Shown piece by piece: positions 45,600-53,473 of a stretch of 64,000 nt of DNA. How positions within the stretch are numbered: the stretch's first letter is position 1; each line of letters opens with the position of its first letter. The position numbers and the translations under genes were made by a program. The notes under the pieces are model-generated. The model did not search any database. It was given only the letters and a program-made list of their open reading frames with translations, and was not told the DNA's origin. The stretch is from Hyphomonas neptunium ATCC 15444 (lineage in GTDB: Bacteria > Pseudomonadota > Alphaproteobacteria > Caulobacterales > Hyphomonadaceae), in assembly GCF_000013025.1 (NCBI RefSeq), contig NC_008358.1:744001-808000 (forward strand), in the 5' to 3' direction.

Positions 45600-45622
45600 T
45601 GCACATAAATCGTCATTGTGCA
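45600..45622. promoter_or_regulatory. dyad in the cysD/glmS divergent region
   Basis: TGCACA (45600-45605) and TGTGCA (45617-45622) form a perfect dyad with an 11-base spacer, a typical layout for a dimeric regulator. It is about 70 bases upstream of each gene and could control cysDNC, glmS or both. No regulator can be assigned. Confidence 0.4.
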
Positions 45623-45692
45623 GCCTGACTCGCGAGGTTTATGGAGACGATCAGATTGTTGGCTGGGGCCAGAGAACCGGAGCACCGTTTAA

Positions 45693-47519
45693 ATGTGTGG
45701 CATCGTCGCAATTGCAGGGAAAGATGAAGTCGCTGGCCGCCTGGTCGATGGCCTCAAGCGGCTCGAGTATCGCGGATATGACAGCGCAGGCATCGCGGTC
45801 GCTGCCGAAGGCGGCGTCGAGCGCCGCCGGGCCAAGGGCAAGATCGTCAACTTGCAGGAGCGCCTGACGGAAAACCCCCTGAAAGGGCTCACCGGAATCG
45901 CCCACACCCGCTGGGCCACACATGGCGCGCCAAACGAGACAAATGCCCACCCGCATATGTCAGGCTCGGTCGCCATCGTGCACAACGGCATCATCGAGAA
46001 TTACCGCGAGCTGCGCGAGGACCTTGAGGGGCGGGGCCGCAAATTCGAGTCTGAAACCGACAGCGAAGTCATCGCCCAGCTGATCGATGCCTATATGGAA
46101 GAGGGCAAAGACCCGGTTGCCGCCTTTGAAGAGGCGCTGAAGCATTTCCATGGCGCATTCGCCATTGCCGCCATTTTCTCGAATGACCCGGAGCTGGTGA
46201 TCGGCGCCCGCAAGGGCTCGCCCCTGGTGCTCGGCTATGGCGAGGACGAGATGTATCTCGGCTCCGACGCCATCGCGCTGGCCCCGCTGACGCGGGACGT
46301 TACCTATCTGGAGGAGGGCGACTGGGTTGTCCTTCGCCGCAACAGCTTTGACATCCGCAATGTGCGCGGCGAGCGGGTCAACCGCGCGCGCGTGACGTCG
46401 GCGGTCAATGATGCCCTGATCGAGCGCGGCGAGTATGATCACTTCATGCTCAAGGAAATCCATGAGCAGTCTGAATCGCTGGCGCGTTCGATTATGCCTT
46501 ACATCAATCAGGCGACCCAGACAGTCAGCGTGCCCGAGGCAGCCGAGACGCTGTTTGCCGACGCTGACCGCGCCGTGGCCATTGCCTGCGGCACGGCATT
46601 CTATGCGGCCTTCACGGCGAAATACTGGTTTGAGCAGATCGCGCGCCTGGCCTTCGAGCCCGACATTGCCTCGGAGTTCCGCTATCGCCGCCCGGTGTTG
46701 CCGCAGAAGGGGTTTTCCCTGTTTGTCAGCCAGTCCGGCGAGACGGCCGATACGCTGGCCGCGCTGCGCTATTGCCGGGAAAACCGCACGCCGGCGATTG
46801 CGGTCGTGAACGTGCCGGAAAGCTCGATTGCGCGGGAAGCCGCCTCCATCGTGCCCACCCATGCCGGGCCGGAGATCGGCGTGGCCTCGACCAAGGCCTT
46901 TACCGCGCAATTGTCCGTACTCGCCGTTCTGGCGCTGTCGGCTGCCAAGGCGCGCGGGCATCTGCTGCCGGGTGACGAGATGAACTATGTCCGCAGCCTG
47001 CTGGCCCTGCCGCGCAAGGTGACCGAGGCGCTCGAATGCGCCGGTCAGGTCAGGGAGATTGCCAGGCATATCGCCGGCAAGCGCGACGTGCTGTTCCTGG
47101 GCCGGGGCCGGTATTATCCCCTCGCGCTGGAAGGCGCGCTGAAGCTGAAGGAAGTCTCCTATATCCATGCCGAAGGCTATGCGGCGGGCGAGCTGAAGCA
47201 TGGCCCCATCGCGCTGATCGAGAAGGGGCTTCCGGTCGTCGTGGTGGCGCCGAAGGATGAGCTGTTCGAGAAGACGATTTCCAATGTCGAGGAAGTGCGC
47301 GCGCGCGGCGCAGAGATCATCCTGATCTCCGACGCGGCGGGCATCAAGGCGGCAGGCAAGCGGGCCGATCATGTGATCCTGCTGCCGGATGGCGACGATA
47401 TTTCCCTGCCGATCCTTTCGGCCGTGCCGCTGCAATTGCTGGCCTATTATGTGGCCCTGACACGCGGAACCGATGTCGACCAGCCGCGCAATCTGGCCAA
47501 ATCGGTGACGGTGGAATAG
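45693..47519 (+). CDS. glmS: glutamine-fructose-6-phosphate transaminase
   Basis: A 608-residue enzyme; it makes glucosamine-6-phosphate, the entry to UDP-GlcNAc. N-terminal glutaminase with catalytic Cys2 (MCGIVAIAG), then HTRWATHGAPN. Two SIS sugar-isomerase domains follow, with FVSQSGETADTLAAL and HGPIALIEKGLPV, and the LAKSVTVE C-terminus. Length equals E. coli GlmS. The ATG is immediate to Cys2, so the start is certain. There is no glmM/glmU neighbour. A 27-base palindrome follows the stop by 21 bases. Confidence 0.96.
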   Translation: MCGIVAIAGKDEVAGRLVDGLKRLEYRGYDSAGIAVAAEGGVERRRAKGKIVNLQERLTENPLKGLTGIAHTRWATHGAPNETNAHPHMSGSVAIVHNGIIENYRELREDLEGRGRKFESETDSEVIAQLIDAYMEEGKDPVAAFEEALKHFHGAFAIAAIFSNDPELVIGARKGSPLVLGYGEDEMYLGSDAIALAPLTRDVTYLEEGDWVVLRRNSFDIRNVRGERVNRARVTSAVNDALIERGEYDHFMLKEIHEQSESLARSIMPYINQATQTVSVPEAAETLFADADRAVAIACGTAFYAAFTAKYWFEQIARLAFEPDIASEFRYRRPVLPQKGFSLFVSQSGETADTLAALRYCRENRTPAIAVVNVPESSIAREAASIVPTHAGPEIGVASTKAFTAQLSVLAVLALSAAKARGHLLPGDEMNYVRSLLALPRKVTEALECAGQVREIARHIAGKRDVLFLGRGRYYPLALEGALKLKEVSYIHAEGYAAGELKHGPIALIEKGLPVVVVAPKDELFEKTISNVEEVRARGAEIILISDAAGIKAAGKRADHVILLPDGDDISLPILSAVPLQLLAYYVALTRGTDVDQPRNLAKSVTVE

Positions 47520-47540
47520 GGCTCGCTCCGCATTGAAGGC

Positions 47541-47567
47541 TTGCTGCGCTATGATATAGCGCAGCAA
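47541..47567 (+). terminator. 27-base palindrome between glmS and rfbC
   Basis: TTGCTGCGCTAT (47541-47552) and ATAGCGCAGCAA (47556-47567) form a perfect 12-bp inverted repeat with a loop of three. Its last base is the A of the rfbC ATG. It could be the glmS terminator (no T-tract follows), an operator, or an RNA hairpin that hides the rfbC start; the sequence does not settle which. Confidence 0.5.
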
Positions 47568-48154
47568 TGACCTTGATTGTGACATCCGACGATGCACTTC
47601 CCGAAGTGCTCCATGTGCTGCCGGCCCGCCATACTGACGGGCGCGGCTGGTTCAGCGAGACCTATAACCGGTCTGCGTTCTTCGCAGCTGGTATCGATTT
47701 TGAGTTCGTTCAGGACAACCAGTCGAGGTCCGAGAAGGCCGGAACGGTTAGGGGACTTCATTTTCAAAAGCCGCCCCACGAACAGGTCAAGCTTGTGCGC
47801 TGTTTGCAGGGCCGGATCCTGGATCTTGTTGTAGACATCAGGCCCGGATCTCCGAGATTCGGGAAGTTCACCGCGGTAGAACTTTCTGCAATTAATGGCC
47901 GGCAACTGCTGATACCGGCTGGCTTTGCACACGGGTTTTGCTCGCTCGATGATGGCTGTGAGATATACTATAAAGTATCGGCCCATTATGCGCCGCAAAG
48001 TGATGCCGGAGTTGCATTTGACGATCCGGAAATCGGCATTCACTGGCCATTTCCAACGGACTCCCTCATCTTGTCTGATAAAGACCGGAGGCTGCCTGCA
48101 CTTAAAGATTGTTCAGATTTGGTCTGGCCAGCTGCCGTGGGCCTGAACCGATGA
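47567..48154 (+). CDS. rfbC: dTDP-4-dehydrorhamnose 3,5-epimerase
   Basis: A 195-residue RmlC-family cupin. Motifs: HTDGRGWFSETY, FVQDNQSRS, the catalytic His in VRGLHFQKPP, LIPAGFAHGFCSL and EIYYKVSAHYAP. It converts dTDP-4-keto-6-deoxyglucose to dTDP-4-keto-L-rhamnose. The protein is of full length. No ribosome-binding site is visible because a palindrome ends at the ATG. rfbD overlaps by four bases. It is the intact copy; a decayed second copy lies at 60078-60470. Confidence 0.9.
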   Translation: MTLIVTSDDALPEVLHVLPARHTDGRGWFSETYNRSAFFAAGIDFEFVQDNQSRSEKAGTVRGLHFQKPPHEQVKLVRCLQGRILDLVVDIRPGSPRFGKFTAVELSAINGRQLLIPAGFAHGFCSLDDGCEIYYKVSAHYAPQSDAGVAFDDPEIGIHWPFPTDSLILSDKDRRLPALKDCSDLVWPAAVGLNR

Positions 48155-49041
48155 CAGCTCGCTCCGGGCCAATTCTTGTCATCGGCAGCAGCGGGCAGCT
48201 GGCCCAAAGCCTGCGCGCAATGGGCCGCGAGGATGTGGTGTGTGTGGGCCGGCCGGACGCGGATCTGGCAGACCCCATCAAGCTTGCCGATCTGGTGGCG
48301 AAGATGACGCCGCGCCTCGTGCTGAACGCGGGCGGCTATACCAAGGTTGACCCGGCCGAGACCCAGACAAGTGAAGCCTTTGCGCTGAACCGGGACGGCC
48401 CTGCCACGCTCGCCCGGCTTTGCGCGTCTGCGGACATTCCGTTGATCCACATTTCGACCGATTGTGTCTTTGATGGCCGCAAAGAGGCGCCGTACACGCC
48501 CGAAGACCTGGCGGAGCCGATAAATGCCTATGGCCGATCAAAGCTGGCCGGCGAAGAAGCCGTTGCCCTGTCCTGCCGGAAACACCTTATTGTGCGTGTG
48601 TCTTGGGTGTTCTCCGAACATGCAGACAACTTCGTCCGTACAATGCTGAAGATTGCGCGCCAGCGCGACGAGATTTCGGTTGTCCGCGACCAGATCGGAT
48701 ACCCGACTTACTGCCCTGATCTTGCGGCGGGGCTGCTTGAGATTGCCGGCCAGGTGCTTCAGCCCGGATTTGAGGATTGGGGCATCTACCATCTGGCGGG
48801 CGGCAGCGAGGTGGACCGGGCCAGTATGGCAGAAGCCATCTTTGCGGAAAGCCGCACAATTGGCGGGCCGGCGGCGCGGGTGTTGCCGGTTCTGACGCAG
48901 GATTATCCCACACCGGCCGAGCGGCCATTGAATGCGCGGCTGGACGCGGGCAAGGCTAACCGCGTATTCGGCGTGGCTTTGCCAAACTGGCAGATTGGTC
49001 TTCAGAAATCTGTCAGGGTTCTTGTGGCACAAGACAGCTGA
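48151..49041 (+). CDS. rfbD: dTDP-4-dehydrorhamnose reductase
   Basis: A 296-residue short-chain dehydrogenase. NAD(P)-binding VIGSSGQLAQSL near the start, then NAGGYTKVDPAET, STDCVFDG and the catalytic YGRSKLAGEE (YxxxK). It makes dTDP-L-rhamnose in the last step of that pathway. The start at 48151 overlaps the rfbC stop (ATGA); an upstream in-frame start at 48109 would intrude into rfbC. The nucleotidyltransferase gene follows after 27 bases. Confidence 0.9.
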   Translation: MTARSGPILVIGSSGQLAQSLRAMGREDVVCVGRPDADLADPIKLADLVAKMTPRLVLNAGGYTKVDPAETQTSEAFALNRDGPATLARLCASADIPLIHISTDCVFDGRKEAPYTPEDLAEPINAYGRSKLAGEEAVALSCRKHLIVRVSWVFSEHADNFVRTMLKIARQRDEISVVRDQIGYPTYCPDLAAGLLEIAGQVLQPGFEDWGIYHLAGGSEVDRASMAEAIFAESRTIGGPAARVLPVLTQDYPTPAERPLNARLDAGKANRVFGVALPNWQIGLQKSVRVLVAQDS

Positions 49042-49068
49042 TTGCGGGCAGGACGGGCGAGGCAGAAA

Positions 49069-49989
49069 ATGAACTCCATCGGTGACATCGAGCAGCGGAT
49101 ATTCCTGACCCTCAAGGAGAAAGGGCCCCAGATCGGCAAGGAGCTGGCGTTCGCGATGCCCGACGTGCCGGTGCTGGCCTTGTGGCAGGCCTGTTTCCGG
49201 AGCCAGTCTTTCCTGATCTCTCACTTTGCCAGCTATTACCTGCGATATGATATTACGCGGGAAGATCAGGTGCGGCTGAGCCCGTCGATCCTGCGGGATT
49301 TTCTTTCCTTCACCCTCTTTGGCCTGCCGGGGCAGCGCGAGCAGATGATCGAGCGACAGGGCTCGCTGTCGAACATGCACCGGGAAATAAGCCGCGAGAA
49401 AATTGCGGTTGCCCAAAGCGCGATGAAGGGCGTTTTCCTCAAGCTGACGCGGGAAATCCGCAGCCAGCTCTGCGCGTTCATTGCCGGTGATCTTGCCTAT
49501 TTCCTGGCCCACAATGAGCCGCGCGAGCATGCCGCGTCCGGAGAGATGGTGAAGGGGTCGGATGTCGACATTGTCATCATCCTGTCGGACTTCCTGCCCG
49601 ATGAGGTGAAGGAGACGATTGATGCGGAGATGATCCGGCTGAAATCCATCTACCTGCGCCATCCCGACCACAGGCAGGAAATCGACTTCATCACCAAGCG
49701 CCAGTCCGTGATGGAGCGCCAGTTTGGATACGCCGACATTCACGACAAGATTGCCAGCAAGATTGCTTATGAATCAATGTTTCTGGGCGGATCTCTGACG
49801 CTTTATATGGAAGTGCGCGATGCGATGTCGCGCCTTGGCGTCGACAAGCTGATCGAGGGGGATTTCGAGCATGCGCTGAAGGATCGCAAGAATGCGATGC
49901 GCAAGCTGTTGCATGTCGATGCCTCGACGATTGATGACGAGACCCGTTCGCTGTTTTACTTCTCGCAGGAGCGCGTGGAGTTTTCCTGA
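49069..49989 (+). CDS. Pol-beta-type nucleotidyltransferase with N-terminal helical domain, unknown substrate
   Basis: A 306-residue protein. Residues about 1-60 are helical and look like a winged-helix fold. The catalytic centre is in KGSDVDIVIILSD (D-x-D) and, later, RQEIDFIT (third acidic residue), as in DNA polymerase beta-type nucleotidyltransferases. I cannot assign the substrate. The GGGCGAGG ribosome-binding site supports the ATG at 49069. It follows rfbD at 27 bases, so it is probably in the rfbCD operon. The last 34 bases overlap the tail of a convergent gene. Confidence 0.65.
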   Translation: MNSIGDIEQRIFLTLKEKGPQIGKELAFAMPDVPVLALWQACFRSQSFLISHFASYYLRYDITREDQVRLSPSILRDFLSFTLFGLPGQREQMIERQGSLSNMHREISREKIAVAQSAMKGVFLKLTREIRSQLCAFIAGDLAYFLAHNEPREHAASGEMVKGSDVDIVIILSDFLPDEVKETIDAEMIRLKSIYLRHPDHRQEIDFITKRQSVMERQFGYADIHDKIASKIAYESMFLGGSLTLYMEVRDAMSRLGVDKLIEGDFEHALKDRKNAMRKLLHVDASTIDDETRSLFYFSQERVEFS

Positions 49990-51161
49990 GCCGGATAAAG
50001 CCTTAGGATCTCGCTGAATGCCAGCAACAGATGATAAAGTGTGGATGCGGGCACTGTGTCTGTGATCGCCAGTCCTTGCTCTGAGATTGTATCATGCCAC
50101 AGTCCGCGGGGGGCACCAGGTCCCAGATGATATTTGAAAAGGGTGTCGCAGGCGCTCTCCACCTTCTTCCAGGGATCTTCACCTGTAACTTCGGAAAGGC
50201 CGAGCCATCCTTTAATCCGTTCCGTGTTCGGCCAGGTTCGTGAGCCGGGATCAAGCACAGCGCCGTTGGTGGCTACAGCATTAAATGTGAGCCCGCTCGT
50301 TTGGCTGACGCCCAACTGTTCAGCCCCCGCCACAAGGCGGCGGATAAGGTCGCTGTGATCAGCTCCTGACTGCTTCTGATGTTGCGCCAGTATCCAGGCC
50401 CATTCGAATTGGTGGCCCGGCTCAAAACGAAAACAGCCTGTCGCCTCGCGAAGAGGCTCAAGGTCGGATGTAAAGAATTCGGGCAGGCAGTCGTACTCGC
50501 AACTGAAAAATTTGTCCGAAAACAGAGCGACGAGCTCTGAAGCGAGCGATGACAGCTGTTGGCTGGGCGCCACAGCATTAAGTTTCAAGACAGCTTCCAA
50601 CAGATGCATATGAGGGTTTTGCTGACGGGGGAGCATGCCTGGAAGCGCATTGTGGTATCCCATTCCCGACGGATGCCGGAAATCGCGCTCGACGATCTCA
50701 AGAGTCTGGAGCGCCAGGCTAAGCGCTTGGGCACTGCCAGTTGCTTCATAATACCACGCCAGCCCAAAGAGACAGAAGCTGAAATCGTAGAGATCCGGCT
50801 GGAGGTCCAGCGGCTGGCCAGCGGAGGATAAGGTCCTGCACCAACCTTTTTCCGCGCCGAGCCAGATACGGCGCCTCAGAAAATCAAACATCTGGTCGGC
50901 TGCGGCAAGACTGTCCGGTACGCCCATCAGGTGAGCATGGCTGAAGGCGTAGAGTTGCCGACCGGTCACCCGGGTGCGCATCGGGGCGGCGAGGGGCTGT
51001 GGATCATCGTCCAGAGCGAAAACTTCGACCGGTCCGCCATGCGTTGAGTTGATCCCATGCCGGACCCACAATGGCATCGCCTCATCCAGAACCCAGCTCC
51101 GCACCTTTTCGACTGCAGAGGAGGCGGCTGTCCGATGGGGCACTTTAAAGGCTTCTATCAT
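49956..51161 (-). CDS. AGE-family epimerase/isomerase
   Basis: A 401-residue (alpha/alpha)6-barrel protein of the N-acylglucosamine 2-epimerase family. The signature blocks are LYDFSFCLFGLAWYYEATG, RQQNPHMHLLEAVLKL and the active-site FEPGHQFEWAWIL. Members interconvert GlcNAc/ManNAc, or mannose/fructose or their 6-phosphates. Given manC in the same region, a mannose(-6-phosphate) isomerase role is plausible but unproven. GGGAGG upstream supports the ATG at 51161; a longer frame to 51263 is rejected. Confidence 0.8.
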   Translation of the reverse strand: MIEAFKVPHRTAASSAVEKVRSWVLDEAMPLWVRHGINSTHGGPVEVFALDDDPQPLAAPMRTRVTGRQLYAFSHAHLMGVPDSLAAADQMFDFLRRRIWLGAEKGWCRTLSSAGQPLDLQPDLYDFSFCLFGLAWYYEATGSAQALSLALQTLEIVERDFRHPSGMGYHNALPGMLPRQQNPHMHLLEAVLKLNAVAPSQQLSSLASELVALFSDKFFSCEYDCLPEFFTSDLEPLREATGCFRFEPGHQFEWAWILAQHQKQSGADHSDLIRRLVAGAEQLGVSQTSGLTFNAVATNGAVLDPGSRTWPNTERIKGWLGLSEVTGEDPWKKVESACDTLFKYHLGPGAPRGLWHDTISEQGLAITDTVPASTLYHLLLAFSEILRLYPAQENSTRSCEK

Positions 51162-51427
51162 GGGGCGGGACCTCCCAGGCGCGTCGGCCAGGAGAAAGCT
51201 CTGGCCGCCATAGTCATTGTAAGCAGCCGCGTCCGAAGGGAATCGAGCCAAGCATGCTATCACCTGTTGTCTGCCCGATCACTGGCGATGGAACAACATT
51301 AAGAGTGCGTCAGATGCAGCCATCGTTGGACATAAGTTGAAACCAAGTGTGACTGGCCTAAAGCGCCCGTGCGCGCCAGACATCGGGCAGGGTCTGAGAC
51401 TGGCCCGGGGATCAGGATACAAGAAAC

Positions 51428-52582
51428 ATGCAGTTCATTGACCTTCAGGCCCAGCGCCGCCGTATCGAGAGCCAGATCAATTCGGCCGTTCAGGCGGTGA
51501 TCGAGAGCGGGCGGTATGTGCTTGGCCCGGAAGTGGGCGAAGTGGAGAAGCAGCTGGCGGCCTGGTGCGGGGCCAAACATGCCGTTTCCTGCGCCAACGG
51601 AACCGACGCGCTGGCGCTGGCGCTGATGGCGTGGGCGTTGAAACCGGGCGACGCAGTGTTCTGTCCGAGCTTTACCTTTGTGGCGACCGCGCAGGTTGTG
51701 CCCTGGCTGGGGGCAACGCCGGTGTTTGTCGACATCCATGCCGAGACTTACAATATGGACCCGGCGAGCCTTGAGGCGCAGATTGCGCGCGTGAAGGCGG
51801 AGGGCAGACTGACACCTAAGGTGGTGATTGCGGTGGACCTCTTTGGTCAGCCAGCGGATTATCCCGCCATCAAGGCGATCTGTGACCGGGAAGGGATGAA
51901 GCTTATTGCCGACACGGCGCAGGGCTATGGCTGCACGCTGAATGGCAAGCATCCTTCTGACTGGGCCGACATTGCCACGACGAGTTTCTTTCCCGCAAAG
52001 CCGCTGGGCTGTTATGGCGATGGCGGGGCGATTGTGACCAATGACAGCGCGCTGGCCGAGCTGATCGAGTCGCTGCGGGTTTATGGCAAGGTGACGCCGA
52101 CCGATGCGGCGCAGCGGAACTTTCATCATGACCCGAAATACCTCTCGCTCCGGGTGGGGATGAATTCACGGCTGGATACAATCCAGGCAGCGATCCTGCT
52201 GGAGAAGCTGAAGATCTTTGCCGATGAAATCGAGAAGCGCGAAGCGGTTGCGCAGCGCTATTCGCAGGCGCTGCGCGGCAAGGTGCGCCGTGTGCCGGGC
52301 GTGATTGCGGGCGGGCAGAGTGTCTGGGCGCAATATGTGATCGAGCATGACCAGCGCGATGGCCTGCAGGCCCATCTGACCGCCAACGGCATTCCCAGCA
52401 TGGTCTACTACCCCGTGCCAATCCATCAGCAGGACTTTGCGGCCCGCTTTGCGCCGCCGGACGGCACGTTGCCGGTGACCGAGACGGCGAGCCGGCATGT
52501 GCTGGCCCTGCCGATGCACCCTTATCTGTCTGCGGAAGACCAGGACCGGATTGTTGAAGCGATGCTCGGGTTCAACGGGTGA
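51428..52582 (+). CDS. DegT/DnrJ/EryC1/StrS aminotransferase
   Basis: A 384-residue PLP-dependent sugar aminotransferase. The N-terminus MQFIDLQAQRRRIESQIN is typical. Substrate-loop motifs are CANGTDALALAL and SFTFVATAQVV, with ADTAQGYG before the PLP lysine in SFFPAKPLGCYGDGGA (Lys about 187). The C-terminal YYPVPIHQQ and LPMHPYLS fit the WbpE-like group. It adds an amino group to a nucleotide keto-sugar for surface polysaccharides. No matching dehydratase or oxidase is adjacent, so the substrate is unknown. Confidence 0.87.
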   Translation: MQFIDLQAQRRRIESQINSAVQAVIESGRYVLGPEVGEVEKQLAAWCGAKHAVSCANGTDALALALMAWALKPGDAVFCPSFTFVATAQVVPWLGATPVFVDIHAETYNMDPASLEAQIARVKAEGRLTPKVVIAVDLFGQPADYPAIKAICDREGMKLIADTAQGYGCTLNGKHPSDWADIATTSFFPAKPLGCYGDGGAIVTNDSALAELIESLRVYGKVTPTDAAQRNFHHDPKYLSLRVGMNSRLDTIQAAILLEKLKIFADEIEKREAVAQRYSQALRGKVRRVPGVIAGGQSVWAQYVIEHDQRDGLQAHLTANGIPSMVYYPVPIHQQDFAARFAPPDGTLPVTETASRHVLALPMHPYLSAEDQDRIVEAMLGFNG

Positions 52583-52754
52583 TCAGGGCTGAGCTCTGCA
52601 CGGTGAGGCCAGCGCAGACCCCCAATTGTATTCAGGTAGTTCGTCGCCCGACTGTGGGCCGAAATTGCGAGAGATCGTTGCTGATTGCACTGAATGCAAG
52701 ATCGGTAGATCACTCGGTCGGAACCTGCCAAAAAAGGCTGCTGCCTCTTCAGGT

Positions 52755-52973
52755 TTAGTTCCGCCGACTCTTCAATAGAAGTTCGTGGGGCTCAACATCG
52801 AGTGCTTTGGCAATACTTGCGACGACATCCAGAGAGGCACTGTATACACTTCGTTCAAGCGCGCTCACATAGGTCCTGTCGATATTTGCAAGAGACGCTA
52901 ATTCCTCCTGAGAGACCCCTCTCTGGCGACGGACCCTTCTGATGTTCTGAGCGAAGATATCCCGAATATCCAT
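52755..52973 (-). CDS. small XRE-family helix-turn-helix regulator
   Basis: A 72-residue protein made almost entirely of a Cro/CI-type domain: RRVRRQRGVSQEELASLANI then DRTYVSALERS, the recognition helix. Such single-domain proteins bind DNA as dimers. The ATG at 52973 has only a weak ribosome-binding site. Upstream lie a 7-bp inverted repeat (52983-52998) and a GAGTATACTC palindrome (53012-53021) that occurs again before the sigma-factor gene. The obvious inference is autoregulation and control of the sigma gene; the sequence does not prove it. Confidence 0.82.
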   Translation of the reverse strand: MDIRDIFAQNIRRVRRQRGVSQEELASLANIDRTYVSALERSVYSASLDVVASIAKALDVEPHELLLKSRRN

Positions 52974-52982
52974 AGTCGAGAT

Positions 52983-52998
52983 TCTTCGATGTCGAAGA
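52983..52998. promoter_or_regulatory. inverted repeat in the XRE leader
   Basis: TCTTCGA (52983-52989) and TCGAAGA (52992-52998) with a 2-base centre, 10 bases before the XRE start. As RNA this would be a small hairpin beside the ribosome-binding region; as DNA it could be an operator. Confidence 0.4.
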
Positions 52999-53011
52999 GT
53001 ATATAACCACG

Positions 53012-53021
53012 GAGTATACTC
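53012..53021. promoter_or_regulatory. GAGTATACTC palindrome, XRE promoter region
   Basis: A perfect 10-bp palindrome in the context CACGGAGTATACTCTACAAA, about 40 bases upstream of the XRE start. The same core and flanks recur at 53389-53398. TATACT inside it could act as a -10 element on either strand, but no good -35 is seen for the XRE direction. Confidence 0.55.
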
Positions 53022-53368
53022 TACAAAATAATCGCATACTTTTAGATGGACGCTCAGTGCCGATACAGGTTTAGGACTTGAAAAGAGAAAGCACCTGAAT
53101 TTTGGGAATGCTTCACAATTCAGACCTGTCTCATGAAAAGGGAAATCGCTTCGCCTATCATTCGATGTCTTGGCTGTGGTCCAATAGCGTCACTTTGAAT
53201 TTTTTGAGAGCCTGAAACAGTCGGTAGAGCAGTGCAGGTGCGGGTGCAGCAATCCCATGGCTTTTCAGACGCGTTATGCAGGAACGCCCGGTTCTTGGGT
53301 TTGAACTCCGCCCGCGGAACCATTGATCCTCCTGAAACAATTTTAGGAGATGCAGATTCAAGATCTGG

Positions 53369-53397
53369 TTGAAGAAAATACAAGCACGGAGTATACT
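53369..53397 (+). promoter_or_regulatory. promoter of the sigma-factor gene
   Basis: TTGAAG (53369-53374) and TATACT (53392-53397) are separated by exactly 17 bases, four and five matches out of six to the sigma-70 consensus. The start point would be near 53404, about 70 bases upstream of the gene. The -10 lies inside the second palindrome, so a protein bound there would block RNA polymerase. Confidence 0.55.
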
Positions 53398-53398
53398 C
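53389..53398. promoter_or_regulatory. GAGTATACTC palindrome over the sigma-gene -10
   Basis: The second identical 10-bp palindrome, in the context GCACGGAGTATACTCTGCAAA. Between the two copies 15 bases are shared exactly (CACGGAGTATACTCT) and the next four (CAAA) again after one base. It covers the -10 of the promoter above. Confidence 0.55.
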
Positions 53399-53473
53399 TG
53401 CAAATCAAATTGAGGTGGCTGGCCGAAACTGTCAGGTCGAACCTGTCTCTGGAACGTTTGCGGAGTAGTGGCT

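Larger units (their letters stand above)
52974..53473. other. regulatory intergenic region between XRE and sigma-factor genes
   Basis: A 500-base AT-richer stretch with no convincing gene. Short frames on the minus strand (about 53120-53526) lack a ribosome-binding site and family features. It holds an inverted repeat, two identical palindromes about 377 bases apart, and a promoter for the sigma gene. The middle (53045-53365) is featureless at sequence level. Confidence 0.6.
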
